Shown: piece by piece, positions 11,514 through 23,300 of the stretch
How positions within the stretch are numbered: position 1 is the stretch's first letter
Layout of the letters: each line of letters begins with the position of its first letter
Assembly: GCA_037367405.1 (NCBI GenBank)
Contig: JAZKJV010001876.1
Span: forward strand, 2,170,001 to 2,234,000
Length of the DNA: 64,000 nt
Source: Ottelia alismoides
Taxonomy: Eukaryota; Streptophyta; Magnoliopsida; Alismatales; Hydrocharitaceae
Direction: 5' to 3'
The notes under the pieces: model-generated
Databases searched by the model: none
What the model saw: only the letters and a program-made list of their open reading frames with translations
Told to the model about the DNA's origin: nothing
Program-made: the position numbers and the translations under genes

Positions 11514-12200
11514 CTATAGGGTTAGAAAGCGTCTCATGGTATTATCCTCAATTTGATTGGACATTGTGAGTTCATTCCTGGTGGTAGTATGAGTGATGGC
11601 TGGGGACAATCGTGTCACCTTATGATGTTCTTGAGTTTTGGCGACATAGGAGGTTTCCATGAGGGGATAAGGATAATTTATGTTTGTAATCATGTATACC
11701 CCTTGTGGTTTTGAATCTTTTCTAGCGATGTCATCATTTGTCGTCTTGGCGGTCATCTCATTAGGCTTCTCTCCCAGGGTTTGCGTCAATGTTCTATAAG
11801 GAGAGGTATGATCATGTAAAAGTGTTTGACTCGAGGGTTGGGTTGTCTCAAGGCAGAGTATGTCATTGAGAGTTTGTTCATTGTTGTCCAAGTTTGGGAA
11901 TCTTCTGTCTTGAGTTTCAGCATCAATAGCCTCTTTAGCAGAGTTTAAAAATAACTTTCCTAAAATGAGAGGAGACTCAAACAACTCTCTGTGGTGCTCA
12001 ATGTCAAGGACAATAAAATCCACTCTATGTTTGTCACCTCGGAAGTTTGTGACGACAGTTACTCTTGCCCTTTTGGCAGATCGATCAAGGAGTTGAACGA
12101 TCACCCTTGTCTTTTTGAGATGTTCGAGTTTGAGTTAGCCAAAGGTGGACTTCGAAAGGATGTTTAAAATGGAGTCAACATCTAACCAAACATGAACAAA
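11514..12200 (-). pseudogene. Retropepsin-like region of G2, degenerate
   Basis: The minus-strand ORF from 12104 to 11514 (196 codons) contains QLLDRSAKRARV, VDFIVLDIE and PLILGKLFL, matching the conserved core of plant gypsy proteases (LQLADRS...FIVLDME...ILGRPFL). Upstream in another frame, about 12200-12105, LDVDSILNILSKSTF corresponds to the catalytic D-x-G motif and is altered to DVDS. A stop and a frameshift separate the two parts. After the protease core the protein becomes polar and unrecognised, with no RT following. A dead aspartic protease domain. Confidence 0.7.
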
Positions 12201-14229
12201 TATGGTATCCTCAATTTCACAAGTGATCCGATTCAACATATTTAACGTGGTGGCTTTTGGTTCTATGATTTATCACCATTGAACTAGCCATAGAGATTAC
12301 ATGAAATTCAGTCCTTGATCGCTTCTTGCCCATATTTTTAGGTGTCAATAGATTCTTCACAAACCTCTTAATATTGGGCAGATATATGGACTTGATTAAT
12401 GGAATTTCTAAGATAATTCTTTTCCAAATACTTCCATTTTAGTGGTGCCCATTTTTTTATTTTTTTTTGGTTTTATAATTTTTTGGTTGTTTTGTTGTGA
12501 TGGTCAGTACGTTCATCAGTGGTTAGCGGTGGTTGTGTGTGAATGTGCGACACGTGATGGATCTTTGGTCCACTTGGTTATGTCATCAATTCTTCTTGAT
12601 TTTTCATTGTTTGGATCACATTATAAATTTGTTCAGACAAAGCACCTGCTCTATGGTTGATGTGGAATGTCATCCACAATAGTCTCATGACATGGGAATG
12701 AATAATCATACCCTGCATGATGTGACTCTTACATGTAATCCTGAGTGGAGTATTGATTATTCATTATAGTTGTGGTCTGGTCATGAGTCATGTTTCCTTG
12801 ACTCTAGAGGAAAATTGATCATACTCGAGAAGAAGGTCCACTGAAGTACAAGATGGTTTAAACTGTGAGTTATCCATTGTAATATGGAATCACGTTTCTC
12901 TGTCAAAATAATTTACTCTATATTCCATCCTCATATCTGCTTGTTGTATTATATCTATATGATATTCAGAATTTGTGAGTTGTCTGATCCATGAAGAAGT
13001 GTGAGCATGGGATGAGATGCATGATGGCTAGGGGGACTGTCTCGAAGAGAGGGTTCCCCTGAAATGATAGAGAAGAAGATCTATACATGGTTATGTAAGT
13101 GGGGTTCACAGAGTCTGGATATGAATGCCAATGTACCAACATCTTTTAAGAGAGTGGGAAATGATTTGCAAACCATGATTAATTGTTTGCAATTGCAAAG
13201 TCTTTGACACACACAATACAAACACAAGTCAAACCATGTTGTTTCACTAACTCAACACAATGGAGGCTACATGAGTCTGATCGATTATCTTTTTAATTTT
13301 TATTGAGTGGTAAATCAATCTTTAAAAATACATGGAGAATAGGTTTTGAGCTCTATCGTAAGTGTACGAAACTCTCCCTTGTACAATGAGTGGATTGCTC
13401 TCCACCAGATAAAAGGTTAATTTTATTCTGATTTATTTATAGTCACCTTGATTAGTAGTTTCTATTTAAATTTAAAGTTGTCAATATAGTCACTATCGTC
13501 TTAGATGAGTATACAAATCACACGCCTAACGGGCAATCTCGATTCCTTTTGAAATCCCAAGTTATAAATCAGAGGGACGAATGATCGGAAAATCAGATGC
13601 AAGCGTAAAATCAATGATGTAGTTTAAGAAGAAGACTTACAATGATTCCTCGCGTTCTCCATGTGGGATGTGAGATAAGGGATTTAAAATTAAACTAAAT
13701 TCTATGAACAGAAAAACTACCCTAAGAAGATAATTATATTAGCAAGAAGTAATTAAGTTTAATTTGGCTAAGTCCAAACGGTCTACTAGTGTGTCTTACT
13801 AGTGGGAAGTGTGGCCTAGAATTTACATCCTCAAGCAAGATTAGATAAAATCTAAGCTACGTGAGTGCACCTGAAACCTATGCAACTCAGGTCCGGCCCC
13901 AACTGCAAAAAGGGGATGAAACATGTCCGACATACCACAGAGGGTTCAATCATGTTATTACAGATATTAAAGTTCAAAGAGATGCTTGAAAATTTGTAGA
14001 AATAAATTAAACTAAGCTTTCTCTGAAAAAATAACAATTTTCTCCTTGTGGCTTCTTGATTCTTCCTTGAAATGCTCCAAGCTAGATTTGGAGAGAAAGA
14101 AAATGTGGTTAGTATCTAAAGTAAGAGAGAAACGAAAGAGAAAGAATTATGAAAGAAACTTTGACATAAAAATCAATATCATGAAGATTAATTACAAAAA
14201 TTAATTTAAAACCATAACAATACACCATT
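12201..14229 (-). other. G2 leader and lost gag region
   Basis: This is the stretch between PBS and protease relic. No gag domain or zinc knuckle is recognisable. The part near the PBS (about 13530-14229) is colinear in short blocks with 38579-39466 of G3, such as the CTCTACATGCGGGATG-like words and the AATTTAATTTGACTAAG-like words, so it belongs to the element family rather than host DNA. Confidence 0.5.
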
Positions 14230-14246
14230 CCTCGGCAACAACACCA
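14230..14246 (-). other. Primer binding site relic (tRNA-Asp type), G2
   Basis: The plus strand reads CCTCGGCAACAACACCA, an eroded form of the tRNA-Asp 3' end, two bases from the LTR start at 14249. It fixes the orientation of G2 and marks 14249-17367 as the 5' LTR. Confidence 0.7.
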
Positions 14247-14248
14247 TT

Positions 14249-17200
14249 TGATGAACCATATTTTTACGTCTTTAAAAATATGCAATTGTGATTGTTGTAG
14301 TATAGGAGGTGAAAATTAATTCAACAAAAACCACCCTCTTAAAAAGGTGGAGAGTTTTTACTTGCTAAGTATACCAAGGTCGAGCTCAAGGAACAATATT
14401 CTTTAGTAGTATGGCTCAAATAAATCTAGGTATTTAATTATTTGTATTGTTAATATCTATGTTAGAAAATGAAATATATGCAAAATTACAGTAAAAGAAA
14501 AGCCGGAGAATAGGATATGTCAATATGTATAATTTTATTCTCAAAACGTTAGTCAGTAATCTCCCAAATGTTTCACAGATCTATAAATGATACCCAGGAA
14601 AGATTTATCAAGTAAAATCCAAAATCGCATGCTAAAATATCATTTAGAAATTGCACAAAATGGCCCACAACAACAACAAAGCCTTTCCCACAATTAAGTA
14701 GGGTCGGCTACATAGATTCTTCGCCTCCATTCAGATCTATCTTGGGCCAATCCGGGCTTATATCCACAAAACTAAGATCCCTTCGTATGGTCCAATCAAA
14801 ATAAATCCATACTTGCTCTTTTCCTGTAATAATTAGCTCCTCAAAGAATTAATATTTAATCTCCCCAACGAAGGTTTTCAATCATAAAATAATTAGAGAA
14901 TAAAATCCAAGCTCTGTCAATATTGTCCCTACAATAAGATCAAATTCCTCATAATATGATAGGCAATTATATGCCAAATTAAGCATGCATATATCAATAT
15001 AATCCTAAATTAATAACAGGCATCGAAGAACCTCTTATTTGTGTACTAAATACCTAAGAAAATATACCATAAAACAAGACTTTAAAATGACAAAATATGC
15101 AAAATTTAGATAAGAGAGAGAGTTATGGAACAAACAAGCTCTAAGGACTTAAACACGAGAAAAATAAAAGTTTCCAAATTAAAAAGGTCCTATCAGGGGC
15201 TTATCTCTGAATTTTAAAAGTCGGAGGAGTCAATGCTGTGAATTTGGAGAAGCAAAGGGGTTTTAGCGTAAATTTGTCCAACTCATGTAGGTGTGGTGCA
15301 TGATGGTCTCTTTTGTAATATTGGTGGAAGCTCTGGGGGCTAAGGCATAAAATGCCCTTGACCATGTATGGGGCGCATGAGGCGGCTAGGCTCGACTGGA
15401 GCTTCAGTTATGTGCCTCAACGCGTTATGATACAATTAGCTCAAGGCCACCCAAGCTGGTAGGCTCGAGTTGTTGTAAATCTAATGGTCATTGGGCGTTT
15501 GGACTTAAATCTGACAGCTAAAGGGGGTTTTGATATGGGTTCGTAAGATCCACCAGGATCCTATGGTACCTGGAACGTCTAGGGTTGGACCTCCGTCTTC
15601 CTTGGAGCGGTAGTGGTGAAGAGATGAGGCAGAGGAGCTCTTAATGAAGCTTGAATCTCCGACTCCTCCTACTGTTTGAGGAGACGAAGGGCGACATACG
15701 GAGCTCCTAGAGGTGGCGTTATGGAGGAGCCTCGGTGGGCGATAAAGCACTAGAGCTTCAAAGCTCAGTGTACGCAGAGCAATGGAGCTGAGATGATTGA
15801 CAGAGCTCCATATGAGGTAGACATGCAAGTGTTAGCAAATAAGAAGAAAAAGGGAATGGGCTCCTAGAATGAGCGAAGGAATGGAACTGAGCTCTAGCTT
15901 ATGCAAGGTCAGAGATGGGGAAGATCTAGAAAGGTAGAAGAAGATGCAGCATGAGGAGGATGGTGAAGGTGAAATTGATCGAGTCAAAGTGCACATATGG
16001 GTGCGTGAAGCTGGGAGTTGGTTTGGTGCAGAGGAAGAGATCGAAAGAAAAGAAGAAAAGGAAGAAGACATGGGTACTTGAAAGTGATGTGGTAGAGTTG
16101 AGGGTGAACGTTCATCAGCAAAGGGTGGATATGATGGAGATGGGTTCGCCTGAAAGGAGGAACAACAGAGAGGATTGCTTGAAGGAGGAGCTTATGCTCA
16201 TGTATCCTTTCTCGAGAGCTCCAGCGAGAGGAGCTCGAGCTCTGCAGCTGCAGGTTGAGCAGCTACACGTCTAAGAAATGGTCACAAATCTCACCAATCT
16301 TTACCCCGACGTCACCCAGAGAAGATGAAGCTTCCCACTTATGATGTCACCGGAGGGGAAGGCTCGAAGCTGGGGGGAAGATATGGGTTGGCAAATGAAG
16401 TAGGCAAGTAGGGGAGATGTGAGTTTTATAGGCCCTTATCGGAGTAGTTACAGGTTGTAAAGGACGCATGAAGAGGTCGGCAAAGGTGTTGATGATGAGG
16501 GGCATTACATGCAAGGGAGAATGAAGGCGGGTAACGGTGAGGATCTGTGGGCATTTGAGGAAGAAATCGGGTTGCCTGCAATCTGGAAGGGTAGCGGCTG
16601 GCAGAAGGGCGAGTTGATCGGGGTCAACAAGCGGAGAAATGGGATTGGTTGGCGAGATGGAGAGTGAATGCGAGCGGGGTGCTAAGGTGGCAGTGAAGAT
16701 GGACCCATCAGAGGCGGCCTTTCCATTGACCGTTGACTCAAGAATGAAAAGAAAAGAAAACATGAAATGAATAGGAGGATGTTGCTCATAAAAAATAGTC
16801 AACATGAAAGTTTTTGATCCCGACGAGATCTACAATTTTCATGAAGGATCAAAAAGCAAAAGAAGTCATTTGTACAAAATACATTTTTGAATAAGTATTA
16901 TTTTGGCATTTAGCCCCTATATTTATGTTTTGTAATTTTTTAAATTTTAATTAGATTTTAATTAGTGGGTTGATTTATATACATTATGCCCAATACTAAT
17001 CTAATTTTTAGGGATTTTTTATAAGCTAGAAAATAGTAAATAAAGACACACAAGTATATGTACAATATATACATGTTTAAATCTTTTCATTTTCTTTTGG
17101 TTTTAAGATTTTTATGAATTTTATTTTTAAATGCCAGGTTAAAAGAATATAATGAGAAAGAATTGGATCGAAATAGTTAATTTTTGTACACAAAATAACA

Positions 17201-17367
17201 AGCATAAATCAACAAAATGTTAGGGTTTATTTATACACAAAGTTTAATCCTAATTTCTTGCACAATTAATAAAGTTAATTAAGTTAATTTACAGAGTTTA
17301 TTTGATGATTTATGAAGGATATTTTGCTAAGATTTTCCTATAAAGTATATGAATCATGGATTCATCA
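14249..17367 (-). repeat. 5' LTR of G2
   Basis: This 3119-bp LTR runs from TGATGAACCAT to GGATTCATCA and matches 6148-9158. It is longer mainly because of a 119-bp LINE fragment at 14668-14786. A GC-richer island at about 15200-16740 gives overlapping ORFs on both strands that I do not accept as genes. Copia I RNase H coding begins directly at its right edge. Confidence 0.85.
14668..14786 (-). mobile_element. 5'-truncated RTE LINE 3' end inserted in the G2 5' LTR
   Basis: The insert begins CAACAACAACAAAGCC and continues with AGTAGGGTCGGCTACATAG, the reverse complement of the 3' end of the RTE copies at 50455 and 53048 (GTCGACCC...AAAGGCTTTGTTGTTG). It is absent from the other G2 LTR, which provides an empty site. 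The flanks ATGGCCCA (14660-14667) and ATGGTCCA (14787-14794) look like a target duplication with one mismatch. Confidence 0.85.
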
Positions 17368-17957
17368 ATGTCGCAAGCTGTTACCAATTCTATTGTGGAG
17401 AGAAACACTGGACCACAGTGAAAGAATCTTCAAGTACCTAAGAAGAACTCAAGATTGTATCTTGGTTTATGGAGATAATAATATCCAAGCCTTTGGGTAC
17501 AATGATTCAGACTTCCTATCAGATTTGGACAATACAAAGTCAGCTTCAAGGTTCTTAATCCTATTAAATGATGGTGTTGTGAGCTGGAAAAGCAAGAAGC
17601 AGGACACCGCAACTGACTCAATGATTGAAGCAAAATGCATTGCCCCATCGGATGCTGCTAAAGAGGTTGTGTGGCCGTGCAAGCTCATCCTCGCTTATTT
17701 CTGTATCAGAATCTCCCATTTCATTACTCTGTGATAACATGGGTTCCATATGCAAGCGAAGGAACCCATGTGGCATCAAAGAAGCAAACATGTAGAGAGG
17801 AAATATCACATCATCTGGGATATCTAGAAGCATGTAATATCACGATCACCAAGGTTGCCTCTGTCGACAACATTGTTGATCTACTAACCAAGTCGTTGAT
17901 TCAAAAAGTCTTTAACCAACATGTAATAAATATGGGTTTAAGATTTGTACATGAATG
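17368..17957 (+). pseudogene. Copia I RNase H, broken
   Basis: Coding resumes after G2. Recognisable blocks are RIFKYLRRTQDCILVYG, YNDSDFLSDLDNTKSASRF, GVVSWKSKKQDT, SMIEAKCIA and KEVVW, the standard copia RNase H series. In a second frame come KKQTCREEISHH and VDNIVDLLTKSL, which lead to the element's C-terminus. The usual aspartate of the DAD block is SDF here. At least two frameshifts and stops are present. A purine-rich tract near 17966-17979 follows. Confidence 0.85.
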
Positions 17958-17979
17958 ACTCTAAAAACTAGTTGGAGAC

Positions 17980-19733
17980 TATTAGACTTGTAAGCCCTTA
18001 AAGACCCATTAATGCAATAAAATTTATTATTTTATCATATCCATCTGAAATAAATAATTATGAATGCACTTAATATTAAGATCCCTTTGTACAATCACGA
18101 TTATCTATCATGGCCATTTTTAATACCATGTAGTTGAGAGGACACAACTAACACTAACATGTGATATTCAATATTGATCTCTGATTTGAGAAAGAGATGG
18201 CAAACTTTCTATAAAGATCGATTTCTTATTGACTTCTTGATGGAAGTTGGTGTGCAAAATAAGACATATGAGAAGTATGATCTCTCACAGGAGTCATACA
18301 TGTTCATACTAAATGAATCGGGAGTACGAGCTCACTCATGAGATATTTCAGGGTCATAAAATGTTCAATGCATACGAATTTGAGATATTAATATACGCTT
18401 TTGGAAAGTATATGATTAATCTTGTTGCTCAATTAGTAAATGAGAAATCTACTCATATGTTTCGAAAAAGACAATCAAACTAGGGTTTGAACTTCTGATA
18501 TATCAAAGTCTTCCAGTATGAAGGATGATGAGTATTGGGAATACTCAGTGTTAAATTTATTTTAATAGATAATCTATCATGACACTTCCATTCTAAGGGA
18601 ACGATGAAATCAAATGTAGTTTAGTGGCTCCACTTCTTAGCTTAATGATATGAGAATTAATTGGACTAAGTCTCGTTTCGTTTTATTCCAATACCCAATT
18701 CTAATTCCAATTTCATTGTCCAGATGTTGGAAAGTAAAATTAAAATATAAATGGAGATGAACACACTCCTAGAGCTCATTTCTAAGTTCCAAATGATTTG
18801 GGCTATGTTTAGAAATGGTCAAGGAAGCTAGGTTCAACTCACTGATACAATCTCCACCTAATAGTGTGGGATGCATTTCGTTGAGTTCACTTTGAGTATG
18901 AATCATGTCAACTCGAGCTCAAAGATAGGAGTGTATTACATTGCACTAAAATAGTATAAACCCTGAAATTGGATAGTTATCCAAATTTCACGTCACTATA
19001 TGTGAGATAATATGATCTCCCTGACATTATCTCCAAGTTTCTGTATTTGTATCTCGTGAGTCCTAATTGGATTATTGTTATTGTGGAGAATCAACGAATC
19101 GTCTATATGATGTCAATACTGAAACAATAAATGTTGTCACAATCGATTTTCTATAAGAATATTTTTGTGAATATGATTCGCAAATAAAATTCATTAAATA
19201 ATATGAATAGTGATTCATAATAATTAATATTTATATGAATATTATTTGTATAATTATTTCAAGGTACTTGTGTGAATATGATTCACAATTGATTTTAAAT
19301 TTAAGTTGGATTTGCATTGTTATTTATATTTACAGATAAGATTCATTTGTTAGGAGGGTTCTCTCATAAATTACCAATAATGATATTATTTTTGAGAGCA
19401 TAGTTTTGAAGACATCTTCATGAAGAAAAATTATCAAGAAGCGGTGTTGATCGCGTCTAGGTCGTCTAATCATCCTAACATCATTCAGAAGACTTTTAGC
19501 AAGCTACAACTTTAGTGATAATATTACGTATATTATTATTATTATTATTATTCACTTGTATTTTTGAGATATTATTGCTTGTCAATAGATTCTGATATTG
19601 TTTGCAATTATCTTTGTTGCATTATGATATCATTTTGCATATTTATTCAAAAATTATTGCGACTAGACTGTGAAAATACTATGAAATAATTTATTTCCAT
19701 ATTCTTTCCATAACCTCTCATTGCAAGAAATTT
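17980..19733 (+). repeat. Copia I 3' LTR, running into a PBS-like site
   Basis: The LTR is inferred from a TATTAGAC start just after the purine tract AGTTGGAGAC (related elements use TGTTAGAC) to a region ending TTGCA at about 19725. Immediately after, TGGCATTAGATCC (19734-19746) resembles the copia PBS TGGTATCAGAGCC. A PBS after a 3' LTR is unexpected and implies a tandem or recombined element. Both exact ends are uncertain. The last 614 bases belong to the first unit of the tandem array. Confidence 0.5.
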
Positions 19734-22399
19734 TGGCATTAGATCCGAAAGTTTACAAGTAGTTCTTGGATCCTTAGAATACACCCTATCTAAAGAAGTC
19801 ATAGAACAATCAAAGTTTGTCCACCCTTGATGTTGCTATAGTTTCAATTTTGTAGTGTTGACTTTGTTGTTTGATCCGAAGTTGTAGAGTTTGCAAGCTT
19901 TAAAAACGGTTGAGATATCAACATAAATATATCGAGCTATAGTGAAACAATAAATGTTGTTGTCACAATCGATTTTCTATAAGAATATTTTTGTGAATAT
20001 GATTCGCAAATAAAATTCATTAAATAATATGAATAGTGATTCATAATAATTAATATTTATATGAATATTATTTGTATAATTATTTCAAGGTACTTGTGTG
20101 AATATGATTCACAATTGATTTTAAATTTAAGTTGGATTTGCATTGTTATTTATATTTACAGATAAGATTCATTTGTTAGGAGGGTTCTCTCATAAATTAC
20201 CAATAATGATATTATTTTTGAGAGCATAGTTTTGAAGACATCTTCATGAAGAAAAATTATCAAGAAGCGGTGTTGATCGCGTCTAGGTCGTCTAATCATC
20301 CTAACATCATTCAGAAGACTTTTAGCAAGCTACAACTTTAGTGATAATATTACGTATATTATTATTATTATTCACTTGTATTTTTGAGATATTATTGCTT
20401 GTCAATAGATTCTGATATTGTTTGCAATTATCTTTGTTGCATTATGATATCATTTTGCATATTTATTCAAAAATTATTGCGACTAGACTGTGAAAATACT
20501 ATGAAATAATTTATTTCCATATTCTTTCCATAACCTCTCATTGCAAGAAATTTTGGCATTAGATCCGAAAGTTTACAAGTAGTTCTTGGATCCATAGAAT
20601 ACACCCTATCTAAAGAAGTCATAGAACAATCAAAGTTTGTCCACCCTTGATGTTGCTATAGTTTCAATTTTGTAGTGTTGACTTTGTTGTTTGATCCGAA
20701 GTTGTAGAGTTTGCAAGCTTTAAAAACGGTTGAGATATCAACATAAATATATCGAGCTATAGTGAAACAATAAATGTTGTTGTCACAATCGATTTTCTAT
20801 AAGAATATTTTTGTGAATATGATTCGCAAATAAAATTCATTAAATAATATGAATAGTGATTCATAATAATTAATATTTATATGAATATTATTTGTATAAT
20901 TATTTCAAGGTACTTGTGTGAATATGATTCACAATTGATTTTAAATTTAAGTTGGATTTGCATTGTTATTTATATTTACAGATAAGATTCATTTGTTAGG
21001 AGGGTTCTCTCATAAATTACCAATAATGATATTATTTTTGAGAGCATAGTTTTGAAGACATCTTCATGAAGAAAAATTATCAAGAAGCGCTGTTGATCGC
21101 GTCTAGGTCGTCTAATCATCCTAACATCATTCAGAAGACTTTTAGCAAGCTACAACTTTAGTGATAATATTACGTATATTATTATTATTATTCACTTGTA
21201 TTTTTGAGATATTATTGCTTGTCAATAGATTCTGATATTGTTTGCAATTATCTTTGTTGCATTATGATATCATTTTGCATATTTATTCAAAAATTATTGC
21301 GACTAGACTGTGAAAATACTATGAAATAATTTATTTCCGTATTCTTTCCATAACCTCTCATTGCAAGAAATTTTGGCATTAGATCCAAAAGTTTACAAGT
21401 AGTTCTTGGATCCTTAGAATACACCCTATCTAAAGAAGTCATAGAACAATCAAAGTTTGTCCACCCTTGATGTTGCTATAGTTTCAATTTTGTAGTGTTG
21501 ACTTTGTTGTTTGATCCGAAGTTGTAGAGTTTGCAAGCTTTAAAAACGGTTGAGATATCAACATAAATATATCGAGCTATAGTGAAACAATAAATGTTGT
21601 TGTCACAATCGATTTTCTATAAGAATATTTTTGTGAATATGATTCGCAAATAAAATTCATTAAATAATATGAATAATGATTCATAATAATTAATATTTAT
21701 ATGAATATTATTTGTATAATTATTTCAAGGTACTTGTGTGAATATGATTCACAATTGATTTTAAATTTAAGTTGGATTTGCATTGTTATTTATATTTACA
21801 GATAAGATTCATTTGTTAGGAGGGTTCTCTCATAAATTACCAATAATGATATTATTTTTGAGAGCATAGTTTTGAAGACATCTTCATGAAGAAAAATTAT
21901 CAAGAAGCGGTGTTGATCGCGTCTAGGTCGTCTAATCATCCTAACATCATTCAGAAGACTTTTAGCAAGCTACAACTTTAGTGATAATATTACGTATATT
22001 ATTATTATTCACTTGTATTTTTGAGATATTATTGCTTGTCAATAGATTCTGATATTGTTTGCAATTATCTTTGTTGCATTATGATATCATTTTGCATATT
22101 TATTCAAAAATTATTGCGACTAGACTGTGAAAATACTATGAAATAATTTATTTCCATATTCTTTCCATAACCTCTCATTGCAAGAAATTTTGGCATTAGA
22201 TCCGAAAGTTTACAAGTAGTTCTTGGATCCTTAGAATACACCCTATCTAAAGAAGTCATAGAACAATCAAAGTTTGTCCACCCTTGATGTTGCTATAGTT
22301 TCAATTTTGTAGTGTTGACTTTGTTGTTTGATCCGAAGTTGTAGAGTTTGCAAGCTTTAAAAACGGTTGAGATATCAACATAAATATATCGAGCTATAG
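19120..22399 (+). repeat. Four-copy tandem array, unit about 820 bp, built from an LTR-PBS-leader junction
   Basis: Units are 19120-19942 (823 bp), 19943-20762 (820), 20763-21582 (820) and 21583-22399 (817), each starting TGAAACAATAAATG. The length differences are fully explained by an ATT run (7, 5, 5 and 4 repeats) and one missing TTG in unit 1. I noticed only about five substitutions among the copies, such as GCGCTG for GCGGTG and CCGTAT for CCATAT in unit 3. Each unit holds about 610 bp of LTR end, the PBS-like site and about 210 bp of leader. No ORF is supported. The near identity indicates recent amplification or homogenisation, in contrast with the decayed element around it. Confidence 0.93.
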
Positions 22400-23034
22400 T
22401 AAAGCAGTTGGTTGGCTCGGCTAACCAGGCATAGTAGGCACATTGTTGGATCACTATAAATTCTTATGTTGAATTCTTGATGATTGAGATGGTTCTAGAG
22501 GGGCAGCAGCAGAGGGGTGAATAGTATAATCGATGGTAGAATAAAACTTTTGCATAATATACTTGAGCACAACAAAACCATTAAATAAATCAAGCACACT
22601 TGTTTACAATAAACTACTATTTTCTTGATGTATCTAGAGTAGAGTATATCCTAGGACCTTGTTTATATTGCAGCAAATAATACTCATGATACTCAACAAT
22701 CCTCTCCATTAGCTCTTATCTAAACAATTCTCCTCGTTAGCTCTCAAATAATTACAAGGCAGGAGAAAGGTCAAACACATTAGCGATCAACCCCATCAAT
22801 TCTCAATTTTAATAAATCTTTATAGGATAAACTAGAACACCATCCTACCGAGCTCTAATATCTTAAATATAATTGAACAAAAGGGTAAAGGTGGATATTC
22901 ATTTTCAACTACGACATCTCGAAAGAGCTCGAATATCGAAGCATGGCTTGCTCTCTCCAACTCCAGATATGATCTATAATATATAAATTTAATGGAGACC
23001 TATCGGATCTAAGCATCTAATCTTGATATCTTTT
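22400..23034. other. No recognised gene
   Basis: This AT-rich stretch follows the tandem array. The first part may be more of the copia leader. A GGTTCTAGAGGGG...GGGGTGAATAG motif near 22490-22520 resembles a word often seen in plant retroelements, but I cannot assign it to an element. Confidence 0.4.
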
Positions 23035-23300
23035 TTAAAACAATGTCAGCATTTCATTCATCAAAATAGAGCACCCAAAAACAAAAAAAAAAGAATATCG
23101 TGCTAGGCCCAAGTTTAGATGACCCCCCCCCCCCAACCCCACCCCAGCACACACACATCAAAGGAGCAATGAAACAATAAGATATTCAAAATTTCACGAA
23201 CTATCGCTACGAAATTTCTTTCATCATTTCTAAAGAACATCTAGCAGCGCTCTTTCCATATGGACCACCCTACAGTGGCAATTTTTAGCATTCAGATATT
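23035..23300 (-). pseudogene. L1-type LINE 3' end fragment
   Basis: On the minus strand the segment around 23266-23190 reads WSIWKERC followed by a charged stretch and ILNILLFHC, like the end of the zf-RVT region of plant L1 ORF2 proteins (WSIWKERN...). It then runs to a TTTCATTCATC-like tail near 23050. A 12-C run at 23123-23134 lies inside. Short and decayed; upstream ORF2 sequence is not clearly recognisable. Confidence 0.4.

Larger units (their letters stand above)
6148..17367 (-). mobile_element. G2: gypsy-type LTR retrotransposon with two 3-kb LTRs, lacking RT and integrase
   Basis: Minus-strand order: 5' LTR 17367-14249, PBS 14246-14230, leader, protease relic 12200-11514, long 3' noncoding region, polypurine tract 9173-9159, 3' LTR 9158-6148. 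The total is 11.2 kb with an internal region of about 5.1 kb. Both LTRs start TGATGAACCAT and end GG(A/T)(T/C)CATCA on the plus strand. I see no RT, RNase H or integrase motif in the internal region, so it probably moved in trans. By eye the LTRs differ at very roughly one base in seven or eight, so the insertion is old. It interrupts copia I. Only ATG is shared at the two target edges, so a clean 5-bp duplication is not demonstrable. Confidence 0.85.
4727..19733 (+). mobile_element. Copia I: old Ty1/copia element split by G2
   Basis: A degenerate plus-strand copia element survives as integrase/RT at 4727-6147, RNase H at 17368-17957 and a 3' LTR from about 17980. The two coding parts join logically across 6148-17367: ICHVMGM at the left edge is the usual lead-in to the VS...LRRT block that follows at 17368. 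The left end is cut by G1, so the 5' LTR, gag and protease lie beyond the window or are lost. Many stops and frameshifts show that this is an old copy and the lowest layer of this part of the window. Confidence 0.8.

Noticed and set aside
19120..22399. CRISPR-like or centromeric satellite reading of the tandem array
   Set aside because: The units are 820 bp with no short repeat-spacer pattern, there are only four copies, and the unit is explained by LTR, PBS and leader sequence.
23123..23134. Poly-C run as a structural signal
   Set aside because: A 12-base homopolymer next to CA repeats is ordinary low complexity.
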